From Streptomyces sp. CB03234 (GTDB lineage Bacteria > Actinomycetota > Actinomycetes > Streptomycetales > Streptomycetaceae): a stretch of 64,000 bases of DNA. Below the pieces are notes generated by a model that was not told the DNA's origin, searched no databases, and worked only from the letters and a program-made list of their open reading frames with translations. The translations under genes were made by a program, and so were the position numbers. The stretch is from assembly GCF_001905885.1 (NCBI RefSeq), contig NZ_LIYH01000006.1, forward strand, positions 186,001 through 250,000, in the 5' to 3' direction. This document shows, one piece after another, positions 14,866-24,474 of this stretch. Numbering within the stretch: position 1 is the stretch's first letter; every line of letters begins with the position of its first letter.

Positions 14866-16577
14866 AGCGGCCGCTGCGCATAGGCAACGCCTCCGGCTTC
14901 TACGGCGACCGCTTCGACGCCGTACGCGAGATGCTCACCGGCGGCGACCTGGACGTCCTGACCGGCGACTACCTCGCCGAGCTGACCATGCTCATCCTCG
15001 GCCGCGACCGGCTCAAGGACCCCGGACTGGGCTACGCCAAGACCTTCCTGAAGCAGATGGAGGAGGGCCTCGGGCTCGCCCACGAGCGGGGCGTGAAGAT
15101 CGTGACCAACGCCGGCGGCCTCAACCCGGCCGGTCTCGCCGCCGCGCTGCGCGCCCTCGCGGACCGCCTTGGTCTCCCGCAGGTGCGTGTCGCGCACGTG
15201 GAGGGCGATCAGCTGCCGGTGCCGGACGGGGCGCTGACGGCCAACGCGTACCTGGGCGGCGGCGGCATCACGGCGTGCCTGCGCGGCGGGGCGGACGTGG
15301 TGGTGACCGGGCGGGTCACGGACGCGGCGCTGGTCAGCGGGCCGGCGGCGTGGTGGTTCGGGTGGGGGCCGGAGGCGTACGACCGGCTGGCGGGCGCGGT
15401 GGTCGCCGGGCACGTCCTGGAGTGCGGCACGCAGGCGACGGGCGGCAACTACGCGTTCTTCGCCCGCCACGACGTACGCCGGCCCGGCTTCCCGGTCGCC
15501 GAGCTGCACGAGGACGGGTCCTCGGTCATCACCAAACAGGACGGTACGGGTGGGGTCGTCGATGTCGGCACGGTCACCGCGCAGCTGCTGTACGAGACGG
15601 CGGGCGCCCGGTACGCGGGACCGGATGTGACCGCGCGGCTCGACACGGTGGCGCTGGAGGCGGCCGGGCCGGACCGGGTGCGGATCTCCGGCGTACGGGG
15701 CGAGGCGCCGCCCCCGACGCTGAAGGCCGGGCTGAACCGGCTCGGCGGCTGGCGCAACGAGGTCGTGTTCGTGCTGACGGGACTCGACATCGAGGCCAAG
15801 GCGCGGCTCGTACGGGAGCAGTTGGAGGGCGCCCTCGCGGTGAAGCCCGCCGAGGTGCGGTGGGAGCTGGCCCGTACCGACCGACCGGACGCCGACACCG
15901 AGGAGACGGCCAGCGCCCTGCTGCGGCTCGTCGTCCGGGACGCCGACCCCGACGCGGTGGGCCGGGCCGTGAGCGGCGCGGCCATCGAGCTGGCCCTCGG
16001 CAGCTACCCGGGCTTCCACGTCACGGCACCGCCGGGCAAGGGCGCGCCCTACGGCGTGTTCGAGGCGGCGTACGTCGACCCCGGCACCGTCACGCACACC
16101 GCCGTACTCCCGGACGGCGAGCGAAGCGAGATGGGGGTCCCCCCGGCCGAAGGCTGGGGGAGTCTGGTGATCCCGGCACCGGTCCGTACACGGGCACTGG
16201 AGCCCGTCCCTCAGCCGCCCCTCCCCGACCCCCTCCCGGACGGTCCGCTCCGCCGTGCCCCGCTCGGGCTGGTCGCCGGGGCGAGGAGCGGCGACAAGGG
16301 CGGCGACGCGAACGTGGGCGTGTGGGCACCCACGGACGACGCGTGGCGCTGGCTCGCCCACGCGCTGACCGTCGACCGGCTGCGCGAACTCCTCCCGGAA
16401 ACCGGGCCGCTGGAGGTCGTACGGCACGTTCTGCCGAACCTCCGCGCGCTGAACTTCACCGTCAGCGGCCTGCTGGGCGAGGGCGTCGCCGCCCAGGCCC
16501 GGTTCGACCCCCAGGCCAAGGCGCTGGGCGAATGGCTCCGCTCCCGCCATCTCGACATTCCGGAGGCCCTGCTGTGA
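14862..16577 (+). CDS. AtuA-like protein (DUF1446 plus C-terminal AtuA-type domain)
   Basis: 571 residues, ATG at 14862. The DUF1446 part starts LRIGNASGFYGDRF and includes LTGDYLAELTMLILGR, IVTNAGGLNPAG, and GRVTDAALVSGPAAWWFGW. The last ~110 residues form the separate ferredoxin-fold-like domain (ARSGDKGGDANVGVW). AtuA is needed for citronellol/geraniol use in Pseudomonas, yet its chemistry is unknown. Its position before carboxylase genes matches atu- and liu/gny-like clusters. GTGA overlap with the next gene. Confidence 0.88.
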   Translation: MKRPLRIGNASGFYGDRFDAVREMLTGGDLDVLTGDYLAELTMLILGRDRLKDPGLGYAKTFLKQMEEGLGLAHERGVKIVTNAGGLNPAGLAAALRALADRLGLPQVRVAHVEGDQLPVPDGALTANAYLGGGGITACLRGGADVVVTGRVTDAALVSGPAAWWFGWGPEAYDRLAGAVVAGHVLECGTQATGGNYAFFARHDVRRPGFPVAELHEDGSSVITKQDGTGGVVDVGTVTAQLLYETAGARYAGPDVTARLDTVALEAAGPDRVRISGVRGEAPPPTLKAGLNRLGGWRNEVVFVLTGLDIEAKARLVREQLEGALAVKPAEVRWELARTDRPDADTEETASALLRLVVRDADPDAVGRAVSGAAIELALGSYPGFHVTAPPGKGAPYGVFEAAYVDPGTVTHTAVLPDGERSEMGVPPAEGWGSLVIPAPVRTRALEPVPQPPLPDPLPDGPLRRAPLGLVAGARSGDKGGDANVGVWAPTDDAWRWLAHALTVDRLRELLPETGPLEVVRHVLPNLRALNFTVSGLLGEGVAAQARFDPQAKALGEWLRSRHLDIPEALL

Positions 16578-18172
16578 CCGTCCTCCCCACCGCCCTGGAC
16601 ACGACCGGGCCCGACTACGCCGCCCACCGCGAGGCCATGCTCGCCAAGCTCGCCGAGCTGGAGTCCGAGCACGCCAAAGCGCTCGCGGGCGGCGGCGAGA
16701 AGTACGTCGACCGGCACCGGGGGCGCGGCAAGCTGCTGGCCCGCGAGCGCATCGAGCTGCTCCTTGACCCCGACGCGCCGTTCCTCGAACTGTCCCCGCT
16801 CGCCGCCTGGGGCAGCGACTACCCCGTCGGCGCGTCGCTCGTCACCGGCATCGGTGTCGTCGAGGGCGTCGAGTGCCTGATCACGGCCAACGACCCAACC
16901 GTACGCGGCGGCGCGTCCAACCCCTGGACGCTGAGGAAGGCGCTGCGCGCCAATGAGATCGCGTACGCCAACCGCCTGCCCTGCATCGCCCTCGTCGAGT
17001 CCGGCGGCGCCGACCTGCCGTCGCAGAAGGAGATCTTCATCCCGGGCGGGGCGCTGTTCCGCGACATCACCCGCCTGTCCGCCGCCGGGATCCCCACCAT
17101 CGCGGTCGTCTTCGGCAACTCGACGGCGGGCGGCGCCTATGTGCCGGGCATGTCCGACCACACCGTGATGATCAAGGAGCGGTCGAAGGTCTTCCTGGGC
17201 GGCCCGCCGCTCGTGAAGATGGCCACCGGGGAGGAGAGCGACGACGAGTCCCTGGGCGGCGCCGAGATGCACGCGCGCGTGTCGGGTCTCGCGGACCACT
17301 ACGCCGTCGACGAGGCCGACGCCCTCCGGCAGGCCCGCCGGATCGTCGCCCGCCTCAACCACCGCAAGGCGCACCCGGATCCGGGCCCGGCCCAGCCGCC
17401 GAAGTACGACCCGGACGAACTCCTCGGCATCGTGCCGGGCGACCTGAAGACGCCCTTCGACCCGCGCGAGGTCATCGCCCGGATCGTCGACGGCTCGGAC
17501 TTCGACGAGTTCAAGCCGTTGTACGGGCCGTCGCTGGTGACGGGCTGGGCGTCCCTGCACGGCTATCCGGTCGGGGTCCTCGCCAACGCACAGGGCGTGT
17601 TGTTCTCCGCCGAGTCGCAGAAGGCGGCGCAGTTCATCCAGCTCGCCAACCAGCGGGACATCCCCCTGCTCTTCCTGCACAACACCACCGGCTACATGGT
17701 CGGCAAGGAGTACGAGCAGGGCGGCATCATCAAGCACGGCGCGATGATGATCAACGCGGTGAGCAACTCGAAGGTCCCGCACCTGTCCGTCCTCATGGGC
17801 GCGTCGTACGGCGCCGGGCACTACGGCATGTGCGGGCGCGCCTACGACCCCCGGTTCCTGTTCGCCTGGCCCAGCGCCAAGTCCGCCGTCATGGGCCCGC
17901 AACAGCTCGCTGGCGTGCTCTCCATCGTCGCCCGCGCGTCGGCGGCGGCGAAGGGCCGGCCGTACGACGACGAGGGCGACGCCGCGCTGCGCGCCATGGT
18001 GGAGCAGCAGATCGAGTCCGAGTCGCTGCCGGTGTTCCTGTCGGGGCGGCTGTACGACGACGGCGTCATCGACCCGCGCGACACCCGGACCGTCCTCGGC
18101 CTGTGCCTCTCCGCGATCCACACCGCCCCGGTCGAAGGCGCGCGCGGCGGCTTCGGCGTCTTCCGGATGTGA
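16574..18172 (+). CDS. Acyl-CoA carboxylase beta (carboxyltransferase) subunit, methylcrotonyl/geranyl-CoA type
   Basis: 532 residues, GTG at 16574 overlapping the previous stop. Two carboxyltransferase halves are visible: KLLARERIELLLDP, NPWTLRKALRANEIAYANRLPC, GNSTAGGAYVPGMSDH, and GYMVGKEYEQGGIIKHGAMM, GASYGAGHYGMCGRAY. These resemble MccB/AtuC rather than propionyl-CoA carboxylase (for example the conserved HNTTGYMVG region and ~530 length). It transfers carboxyl from biotin on the alpha subunit to an enoyl-CoA. The substrate could be methylcrotonyl-CoA or a longer terpenoid acyl-CoA; not resolved. Confidence 0.9.
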   Translation: MTVLPTALDTTGPDYAAHREAMLAKLAELESEHAKALAGGGEKYVDRHRGRGKLLARERIELLLDPDAPFLELSPLAAWGSDYPVGASLVTGIGVVEGVECLITANDPTVRGGASNPWTLRKALRANEIAYANRLPCIALVESGGADLPSQKEIFIPGGALFRDITRLSAAGIPTIAVVFGNSTAGGAYVPGMSDHTVMIKERSKVFLGGPPLVKMATGEESDDESLGGAEMHARVSGLADHYAVDEADALRQARRIVARLNHRKAHPDPGPAQPPKYDPDELLGIVPGDLKTPFDPREVIARIVDGSDFDEFKPLYGPSLVTGWASLHGYPVGVLANAQGVLFSAESQKAAQFIQLANQRDIPLLFLHNTTGYMVGKEYEQGGIIKHGAMMINAVSNSKVPHLSVLMGASYGAGHYGMCGRAYDPRFLFAWPSAKSAVMGPQQLAGVLSIVARASAAAKGRPYDDEGDAALRAMVEQQIESESLPVFLSGRLYDDGVIDPRDTRTVLGLCLSAIHTAPVEGARGGFGVFRM

Positions 18173-18182
18173 GGACCACTCC

Positions 18183-20114
18183 ATGATCTCTTCTGTCCTT
18201 GTCGCCAACCGGGCCGAGATCGCCTGCCGCGTCTTCCGTACGTGCCGGACGCTCGGCATCGACACGGTGGCCGTCCACTCCGACCCGGACGCGGGCGCCC
18301 TGCACGTACGGGAGGCCGACGCGGCGGTACGGCTGCCGGGGGCGGCGCCCTCCGACACGTACCTGCGCGGCGACCTCGTCGTGAAGGCCGCGCTGGCGGC
18401 GGGCGCGGACGCGGTGCACCCCGGGTACGGGTTCCTGTCGGAGAACGCCGACTTCGCGCGGACCGTCATTGACGCGGGCCTGGTCTGGATCGGCCCGCCG
18501 CCGAAGGCGATCGAGACGATGGCGTCCAAGACGCGGGCGAAGGAGCTGATGGCGGCGGCGGGCGTGCCGCTCCTGGCGCCCGTGGACCCGGCGAAGGCCA
18601 CGTCCGAGGACCTCCCTCTCCTGCTGAAGGCGGCGGCGGGCGGCGGCGGCCGGGGCATGCGGATCGTGCGGGACCTGGCCGCGCTGCCGGGTGAGCTGGC
18701 GGCGGCGACCGCCGAGGCACGGTCGGCGTTCGGGGACGGCGAGGTGTTCGCGGAGCCGTACGTCGAGCGCGGCCGCCACGTCGAGGTCCAGGTCCTCGCC
18801 GACACCCACGGCACGGTGTGGGCGCTCGGCACCCGCGACTGCTCGCTCCAGCGGCGGCACCAGAAGGTCATCGAGGAGGCCCCGGCGCCCGGCCTGGGCC
18901 CGGACCTCCGCGAAACCCTCCACGCCTCGGCGGTGGCCGCCGCACGGGCGGTGGGGTACGTCGGCGCGGGCACGGTCGAGTTCCTGGTCGCCGGCGACCA
19001 GGCGTACTTCCTGGAGATGAACACCCGGCTCCAGGTCGAACACCCGGTCACGGAAGCGGTCTTCGGCCTGGACCTGGTCGCCCACCAGCTTCGTATCGCC
19101 GAGGGCGCCGCGCTGCCGCCCGAGCCCCCGGCCGCCTCCGGTCACGCCGTGGAGGCCCGCCTGTACGCCGAGGACCCGGCCAGGGACTGGGCGCCGCAGA
19201 CGGGCGTCCTGCACGCGCTGGAGTTCCCGGTGGGGGACGGGAACCCCCACAGCGACGGTGCGTACGCCGAAGGCGGCCACCTCCGCGTCGACGCCGGGTA
19301 CGCCGCCGGGGACACCGTCGGCGTCCACTACGACGCCATGCTCGCCAAGGTGATCGCCCACGCGCCCACCCGGGACGAGGCCGTCCGCAGGCTGGCCCAT
19401 GCCCTGGCGCGCGCCCGGGTGCACGGGCCCGTCACCAACCGGGACCTGCTCGTCGCGTCGCTGCGGCACCCGGACTTCGTGGCGGGGCGCCTGGACACCG
19501 GGTTCTACGAGCGGAACCTGGACGGCCTCACCTCGCCCCTCGCCGGCGAGGCGTACGCGGCCGTCGCCGCCGCCCTCGCGGCCGCCGCGCGCCGCTCCGG
19601 CCGGTTCGGCGCCTTCCGCAACGTACCGTCGCAGCCGCAGACCGCCCGCTACGGCGACCACGAGGTGCGGTACCGGCCCACCCGGGGCGGCGGGTTCACC
19701 GTCGAATCCCACCCGCACGCGCGCGTGGTGGCCGTTTCGCCCGGGTGCGTGAGCCTCGACGTGGACGGCGTCGTACGGCGCTTCGAGGTGGCCGCGTACG
19801 GCGACGGCGTCGTCCATGTGAACGGCCACCGGCTGGCCGCCCACCCCCGGTTCACCGACCCGGCCGAGCGCGCCGCGCCCGGCTCGCTGCTCGCGCCCAT
19901 GCCCGGCACCGTCGTCCGGGTCGCCGGCGTCGAGGTCGGCGCCCGCGTCGAGGCGGGGCAGCCGCTCCTCTGGCTGGAGGCCATGAAGATGGAGCACAAG
20001 ATCACCGCTCCCGCCTCCGGCACGCTCACCGCGCTCCACGCCGCCCCCGGCCGCCAGGTCGAGGTCGGTGCCCTGCTCGCCGTCGTACGGGAAGTACAGG
20101 AGGAACAGGCATGA
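18183..20114 (+). CDS. Acyl-CoA carboxylase alpha subunit (biotin carboxylase + biotin carrier)
   Basis: 643 residues, ATG at 18183, ten bases after the beta subunit gene. Order: biotin carboxylase N-domain (SSVLVANRAEIACRVFRTC), ATP-grasp with the Gly-rich KAAAGGGGRGMR loop, EMNTRLQVEHPVTE catalytic segment, C-terminal biotin carboxylase domain, a linker/BT-like domain, and a biotinyl domain with EAMKMEH where the likely biotin lysine is residue 602. The fused alpha subunit plus separate beta subunit is the MCC/GCC organisation. Confidence 0.93.
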   Translation: MISSVLVANRAEIACRVFRTCRTLGIDTVAVHSDPDAGALHVREADAAVRLPGAAPSDTYLRGDLVVKAALAAGADAVHPGYGFLSENADFARTVIDAGLVWIGPPPKAIETMASKTRAKELMAAAGVPLLAPVDPAKATSEDLPLLLKAAAGGGGRGMRIVRDLAALPGELAAATAEARSAFGDGEVFAEPYVERGRHVEVQVLADTHGTVWALGTRDCSLQRRHQKVIEEAPAPGLGPDLRETLHASAVAAARAVGYVGAGTVEFLVAGDQAYFLEMNTRLQVEHPVTEAVFGLDLVAHQLRIAEGAALPPEPPAASGHAVEARLYAEDPARDWAPQTGVLHALEFPVGDGNPHSDGAYAEGGHLRVDAGYAAGDTVGVHYDAMLAKVIAHAPTRDEAVRRLAHALARARVHGPVTNRDLLVASLRHPDFVAGRLDTGFYERNLDGLTSPLAGEAYAAVAAALAAAARRSGRFGAFRNVPSQPQTARYGDHEVRYRPTRGGGFTVESHPHARVVAVSPGCVSLDVDGVVRRFEVAAYGDGVVHVNGHRLAAHPRFTDPAERAAPGSLLAPMPGTVVRVAGVEVGARVEAGQPLLWLEAMKMEHKITAPASGTLTALHAAPGRQVEVGALLAVVREVQEEQA

Positions 20115-21244
20115 CCGGAAGTCCGGAGACCGAGGAGTACCGCGCCCTGCGCGCCGCTGTCGCCGCCCTCGGGCAGCGCCACGGACGCGCCCACGACCGC
20201 GAGGCCCTCTGGGCCGAGGCCGGCAAGCTCGGCTACCTCGGGGTCAACCTCCCCGAGGAGTACGGCGGCGGGGGCGGCGGGATGGCCGAACTGTCCATCG
20301 TCCTCGAAGAGCTGGGCGCGGCGGGCTGCCCGCTGCTGATGATGGTCGTCTCGCCCGCCATCTGCGGCACCGTCATCGCCCGCTTCGGCACCGACGAGCA
20401 GAAGCGGCGCTGGCTGCCGGGCCTGGCCGACGGCACCCGGACCATGGCGTTCGGCATCACCGAGCCCGACGCGGGGTCCAACTCCCACCGGATCACGACC
20501 ACGGCCCGCCGGGACGGGGACGGCTGGGTGCTGACCGGCCGCAAGGTCTTCATCTCCGGCGTCGACATCGCCGACGCCACCCTCATCGTGGGCCGCACGG
20601 AAGACGCCCGGACCGGGAAGCTCAAGCCCTGCCTGTTCGTCGTCCCGCGTGACGCGCCCGGCTTCGGGCGCCGGCAGATCGACATGGAACTGAACGCCCA
20701 CGAGAAGCAGTTCGAGCTGACCCTCGACGACGTACGCCTCCCTGCCGACGCCCTGGTGGGCGACGAGGACGCGGGACTGCTCCAGCTGTTCGCCGGGCTC
20801 AACCCCGAGCGCATCATGACCGCCGCGTTCGCCCTCGGCATGGGCCGGTACGCGGTGACGAAGGCCGTCGCGTACGCCAAGGACCGCCAGGTCTGGCAGG
20901 CGCCCATCGGCGCCCACCAGGCCATCGCCCACCCCCTCGCCCAGGCCCACATCGAGCTGGAGCTGGCCCGCCTGATGATGCAGAAGGCCGCCCACCTCTA
21001 CGACGCGGGCGACGACATCGGCGCGGGTGAGGCCGCCAACATGGCCAAGTACGCCGCCGCCGAGGCGTGCGTGAAGGCCGTCGACCAGTCCGTGCACACC
21101 CTCGGCGGGAACGGTCTCACCCGTGAGTTCGGTCTCGCGTCGCTCATCACCGCGTCACGAGTGGCACGCATCGCTCCGGTAAGCCGGGAAATGATTCTGA
21201 ACTACGTGTCCCACCAATCGCTCGGCCTGCCCAAGTCGTACTGA
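20111..21244 (+). CDS. Acyl-CoA dehydrogenase, citronellyl/isovaleryl-type
   Basis: 377 residues, ATG at 20111 overlapping the alpha subunit stop. The FAD-binding segment FGITEPDAGSNS and VLTGRKVFISG are present. The usual C-terminal YEG glutamate region reads PVSREMILNY, so the base is probably the helix-G Glu in GLNPERIM, as in isovaleryl-CoA dehydrogenase. Last residues SLGLPKSY resemble AtuD-like enzymes. It would make the alpha,beta-unsaturated acyl-CoA that the neighbouring carboxylase uses; inference from operon order. Confidence 0.87.
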   Translation: MTGSPETEEYRALRAAVAALGQRHGRAHDREALWAEAGKLGYLGVNLPEEYGGGGGGMAELSIVLEELGAAGCPLLMMVVSPAICGTVIARFGTDEQKRRWLPGLADGTRTMAFGITEPDAGSNSHRITTTARRDGDGWVLTGRKVFISGVDIADATLIVGRTEDARTGKLKPCLFVVPRDAPGFGRRQIDMELNAHEKQFELTLDDVRLPADALVGDEDAGLLQLFAGLNPERIMTAAFALGMGRYAVTKAVAYAKDRQVWQAPIGAHQAIAHPLAQAHIELELARLMMQKAAHLYDAGDDIGAGEAANMAKYAAAEACVKAVDQSVHTLGGNGLTREFGLASLITASRVARIAPVSREMILNYVSHQSLGLPKSY

Positions 21245-21259
21245 CCCGTAGGAGCCGTG

Positions 21260-22837
21260 ATGGTGTTCCACAGCGAGTACGCCGACGTCCCGGCCGTCTC
21301 CCTCCCCATCCACGACGCGGTACTGGGCCGGTCGGCCGCCGCGTACGCCGACGAGGTCGCCCTCGTCGACGGGGCGGGCGACCTCACCCTCACGTACGGC
21401 ATGCTCGACGCGTACCACCGGCGGGTCGCCGCCGCGCTCGCCGAGGCGGGGCTGCGCAAGGGTGACGTCCTGGCCCTGCACAGCCCCAACACGGTCGCCT
21501 ACCCGGTGGTCTTCTACGGGGCGACGCGCGCGGGAGCGGCCGTCACGACCGTCCACCCGCTGGCCACGCCGGAGGAGTTCGCCAAGCAGCTGCGGGACTC
21601 CTCCGCCCGCTGGATCGTCACCGTCTCGCCGCTCCTCGCCGCCGCGCGGCGGGCCGCCGAACTGGCGGGCGGCGTGGCCGAGATCTTCGTGTGCGACCAG
21701 GCCGAAGGGCACCGCTCCGTCCTGGAGATGCTCGGCTCGGCCGCCCCCGAACCGGCCGTCGCCATCGACCCGGACGAGGACGTCGCCGTCCTGCCGTACT
21801 CCTCGGGCACCACCGGCGTCCCCAAGGGCGTGATGCTCACGCACCGTTCCATCGCCACCAACCTGGCGCAGCTGGAGCCGGCGATCCCGATGGGTCCGGG
21901 CGACCGGATCCTCGCGGTGCTCCCGTTCTTCCACATATACGGGCTGACCGCCCTGATGAACGCCCCTCTGCGGCAGGGCGCCACCGTCGTCGTCCTGCCC
22001 CGTTTCGAACTCGACCAGTTCCTCGCCGCGATCGAGAAGCACCGCATCAACGCCCTGTACGTCGCCCCGCCGATCGTCCTGGCGCTCGCCAAGCACCCGG
22101 CGGTCGCGCGCTACGACCTGTCCTCCCTGGAGTACGTCGTCAGCGCCGCCGCCCCGCTGGACGCGCGCCTCGCGCAGGCGTGCGCGCGGCGGCTCGGGCT
22201 GCCGCCGGTGCGGCAGGCGTACGGGATGACGGAGCTGTCGCCCGGCACGCACGTCGTCCCGCTGGACGCGACGGACCCTCCACCGGGCGCGGTGGGCAAG
22301 CTGCTGCCGGGTACCGAGATGCGGATCCTGTCGCTGGACGACCCGGCCGAGGACGCCGGCCCCGGCGAGGAGGGCGAGATCGCGATCCGGGGCCCACAGG
22401 TGATGAAGGGGTACCTGGGCCGGCCGGACGCGACCGCCGCGATGATCGACGCCGAGGGGTGGGTCCACACCGGGGACATCGGGCGGGTCGACGCGGACGG
22501 GTGGCTGTTCGTCGTCGACCGGGTCAAGGAACTGATCAAGTACAAGGGCTTCCAGGTCGCCCCGGCCGAGCTGGAGGCGCTGCTGCTGACCCATGACGGC
22601 GTCGCGGACGCGGCGGTGATCGGGGCGTACGACGAGGACGGCAACGAGGTCCCGAAGGCGTACGTGGTGCGTCAGCCGGACGCCGGCGAACTGACGGCCG
22701 ACGACATCATCGCGTTCGTGGCAGGGAAGGTCGCCCCGTACAAGAAGATCCGGCGCGTCGAGTTCATCGACGGCGTGCCGAGGGCGGCGTCGGGGAAAAT
22801 CCTCCGGCGCGAACTGAGGGAGCGAGAAGGCGCATGA
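21260..22837 (+). CDS. Acyl-CoA synthetase / 4-coumarate-CoA ligase-like AMP ligase
   Basis: 525 residues; ATG at 21260 with TAGGAG ending five bases upstream (a GTG directly before it is possible). Motifs in order: SSGTTGVPKGVMLTH (P-loop), AYGMTELSPG, the hinge VDRVKELIKYKGFQVAP, and the C-terminal catalytic lysine in AASGKILRREL. It activates a carboxylic acid to its CoA thioester and would feed the dehydrogenase and carboxylase of this operon. Overlaps the next start by four bases. Confidence 0.9.
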   Translation: MVFHSEYADVPAVSLPIHDAVLGRSAAAYADEVALVDGAGDLTLTYGMLDAYHRRVAAALAEAGLRKGDVLALHSPNTVAYPVVFYGATRAGAAVTTVHPLATPEEFAKQLRDSSARWIVTVSPLLAAARRAAELAGGVAEIFVCDQAEGHRSVLEMLGSAAPEPAVAIDPDEDVAVLPYSSGTTGVPKGVMLTHRSIATNLAQLEPAIPMGPGDRILAVLPFFHIYGLTALMNAPLRQGATVVVLPRFELDQFLAAIEKHRINALYVAPPIVLALAKHPAVARYDLSSLEYVVSAAAPLDARLAQACARRLGLPPVRQAYGMTELSPGTHVVPLDATDPPPGAVGKLLPGTEMRILSLDDPAEDAGPGEEGEIAIRGPQVMKGYLGRPDATAAMIDAEGWVHTGDIGRVDADGWLFVVDRVKELIKYKGFQVAPAELEALLLTHDGVADAAVIGAYDEDGNEVPKAYVVRQPDAGELTADDIIAFVAGKVAPYKKIRRVEFIDGVPRAASGKILRRELREREGA

Positions 22838-23571
22838 CGAGTCTCGTCACCACCGCGCACGAGCGGGGCATCACGACCCTGACGCTGGATTCCCCGGACA
22901 ACCGCAACGCCCTGTCGGCGCGGCTGGTCGGCGAGCTGGCCGAGGCGCTCGACGGCTGCGGCAAGGACCCGGCGGTACGGGCGGTGGTGCTCACGCACAC
23001 CGGGTCCACGTTCTGCGCGGGCGCCGACCTGAAGGCGCCGCCCAGCCCGTACACCTTCGTGGCGCTGCTGCGGGCGATCGTGGAGCTGCCCAAGCCGGTG
23101 GTGGCCCGGGTGGACGGGCACGTACGGGCCGGTGGGCTGGGCCTTCTCGGGGCGTGCGACATCGTGGCGGCGGGGACGGGTGTGGACTTCGCGCTGACGG
23201 AGGTGCGGATCGGGGTGGCGCCGTCGGTGATCTCCCTGTCGCTGCTGCCGCGTCTCGACGCACGGGCCGCCGCCCGCTACTACCTGACCGGGGAGCGGTT
23301 CGGCGCGGCGGAGGCGGCCCGGATCGGGCTGGTGACGGTGGTCGGGGACGAGGTGGACGCCGCCCTCGCCCCCGTACTGGACGGGCTGCGCAAGGCGTCC
23401 CCGCAGGGGCTGGCGGAGGCCAAGAGGCTGGTCACGGCTAGGGTGCTGGAGATGTTCGAGCGTGACGCGGAGGATCTCGTACAGCGCTCGGCCTCGCTCT
23501 TCGCCTCGGCGGAGGCACGCGAGGGGATGACGGCCTTCCTCGAACGACGGGACCCCGTATGGGTGTTGTGA
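22834..23571 (+). CDS. Enoyl-CoA hydratase/isomerase family protein
   Basis: 245 residues, ATG at 22834. Crotonase fold: DSPDNRNALSARLVGEL, oxyanion segment STFCAGADLKAP, and the second loop VRAGGLGLLGACDIV. The usual catalytic Glu positions read GACDIVAAG and TEVRIGVAPS, so one acidic residue (E in ALTEVRIG) remains. It probably hydrates the product of the carboxylase or dehydrogenase. It overlaps the TetR gene by 13 bases. Confidence 0.88.
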   Translation: MTSLVTTAHERGITTLTLDSPDNRNALSARLVGELAEALDGCGKDPAVRAVVLTHTGSTFCAGADLKAPPSPYTFVALLRAIVELPKPVVARVDGHVRAGGLGLLGACDIVAAGTGVDFALTEVRIGVAPSVISLSLLPRLDARAAARYYLTGERFGAAEAARIGLVTVVGDEVDAALAPVLDGLRKASPQGLAEAKRLVTARVLEMFERDAEDLVQRSASLFASAEAREGMTAFLERRDPVWVL

Positions 23572-24152
23572 CCTCCTCGGTGACCAAGGCGCCGAAGCAG
23601 GACCGCAGCCGCGCCACCCGGCAGCGGCTGCTGGCAGCGGCCGTGGCGTGCCTCGCGGAACACGGCTGGGCGGGCTCGACGGTCTCCGTCGTCGCCGAAC
23701 GGGCCGGTGTCTCGCGGGGCGCGGCGCAGCACCACTTCCCGACGCGGGAGGACCTGTTCACGGCGGCGGTCGAGTACGTCGCCGAGGAGCGCTCCCAGGC
23801 GCTGCGCGCCCTGCCCGTCCAGGGGCGCGCGGCGGTCGTCGCCGCCCTGGTCGACCTGTACACCGGCCCGCTGTTCCGGGCGGCGCTGCACCTGTGGGTG
23901 GCGGCCTCCAACGAGGAGCAGCTGCGGCCCCGGGTGACGGAGCTGGAGGCGCGGGTCGGCCGCGAGACCCACCGCATCGCGGTCGAGCTGCTGGGCGCCG
24001 ACGAGACCCGCCCGGGCGTGCGCGAGACGGTCCAGGGCCTGCTGGACATGGCGCGGGGCCTGGGCCTGGCGAACCTGCTGACCGACGACCGGACGCGCCG
24101 GGAGCGGGTGGTGGCGCAGTGGGGGGCGGTGCTGGACGAGGTGCTGGGCTGA
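23559..24152 (+). CDS. TetR-family regulator, last gene of the catabolic operon
   Basis: 197 residues, ATG at 23559. The N-terminal HTH is clear: RATRQRLLAAAVACLAEHGWAG, then TVSVVAERAGVSRGAAQHHFPTREDL. The remaining helical domain (residues ~75-197) would bind a ligand, perhaps an acyl-CoA of the pathway. Its place at the end of the operon suggests autoregulation; the palindrome at 13980-13997 is the best candidate operator. Confidence 0.9.
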   Translation: MGVVTSSVTKAPKQDRSRATRQRLLAAAVACLAEHGWAGSTVSVVAERAGVSRGAAQHHFPTREDLFTAAVEYVAEERSQALRALPVQGRAAVVAALVDLYTGPLFRAALHLWVAASNEEQLRPRVTELEARVGRETHRIAVELLGADETRPGVRETVQGLLDMARGLGLANLLTDDRTRRERVVAQWGAVLDEVLG

Positions 24153-24172
24153 CCGAGAGTTCACCCGAAAGT

Positions 24173-24204
24173 GCATATCGGGGTATGCGTGCCGGCGGTA
24201 GGCT
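24173..24204 (+). promoter_or_regulatory. Promoter/operator of second toxin-antitoxin unit
   Basis: GCATA-N6-TATGC (24173-24188) is an inverted repeat, followed by TAGGCT (24199-24204) exactly six bases before the antitoxin ATG. The latter fits a -10 box of a leaderless promoter; the palindrome overlaps the spacer and could be the antitoxin operator. Confidence 0.5.
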
Positions 24205-24210
24205 TGTCGC

Positions 24211-24474
24211 ATGGCCGAGACGACGCGTATCACGGTGACTCTCCCCACCGCTCTGGTGGAGATTCTGAAGAAGTCGACGGACAACGTGTCCGGATTCGTG
24301 GCCGAGGCCGTGGCCGAACGGATACGGCACGACCTGCTGGGGGAGGAACTGCGGCTCTATCAGGAAGAGTACGGAGCCTTCACCGAGGAGGAACTCGCTG
24401 AGGCACGCGCCGAGATCTTCGGGGCGCTCGGCATGGACACAGGCCAGGACCAGGACTCGGCGAGGGCAGCTTGA
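24211..24474 (+). CDS. Ribbon-helix-helix antitoxin candidate
   Basis: 87 residues, ATG at 24211. TTRITVTLPTALVEILKKS begins an Arc/MetJ-type strand, followed by helices NVSGFVAEAVAERIRHDLL. The C-terminal EEYGAFTEEELAEARAEIFG is acidic and may bind the toxin. No Shine-Dalgarno, with a TAGGCT box six bases upstream. The stop overlaps the toxin start as TTGA. Confidence 0.82.
   Translation: MAETTRITVTLPTALVEILKKSTDNVSGFVAEAVAERIRHDLLGEELRLYQEEYGAFTEEELAEARAEIFGALGMDTGQDQDSARAA

Noticed and set aside
15209..16550. Long minus-strand frames opposite the AtuA-like gene
   Set aside because: Codon-aligned antisense shadows with Arg/Pro/Ser bias and no domain.
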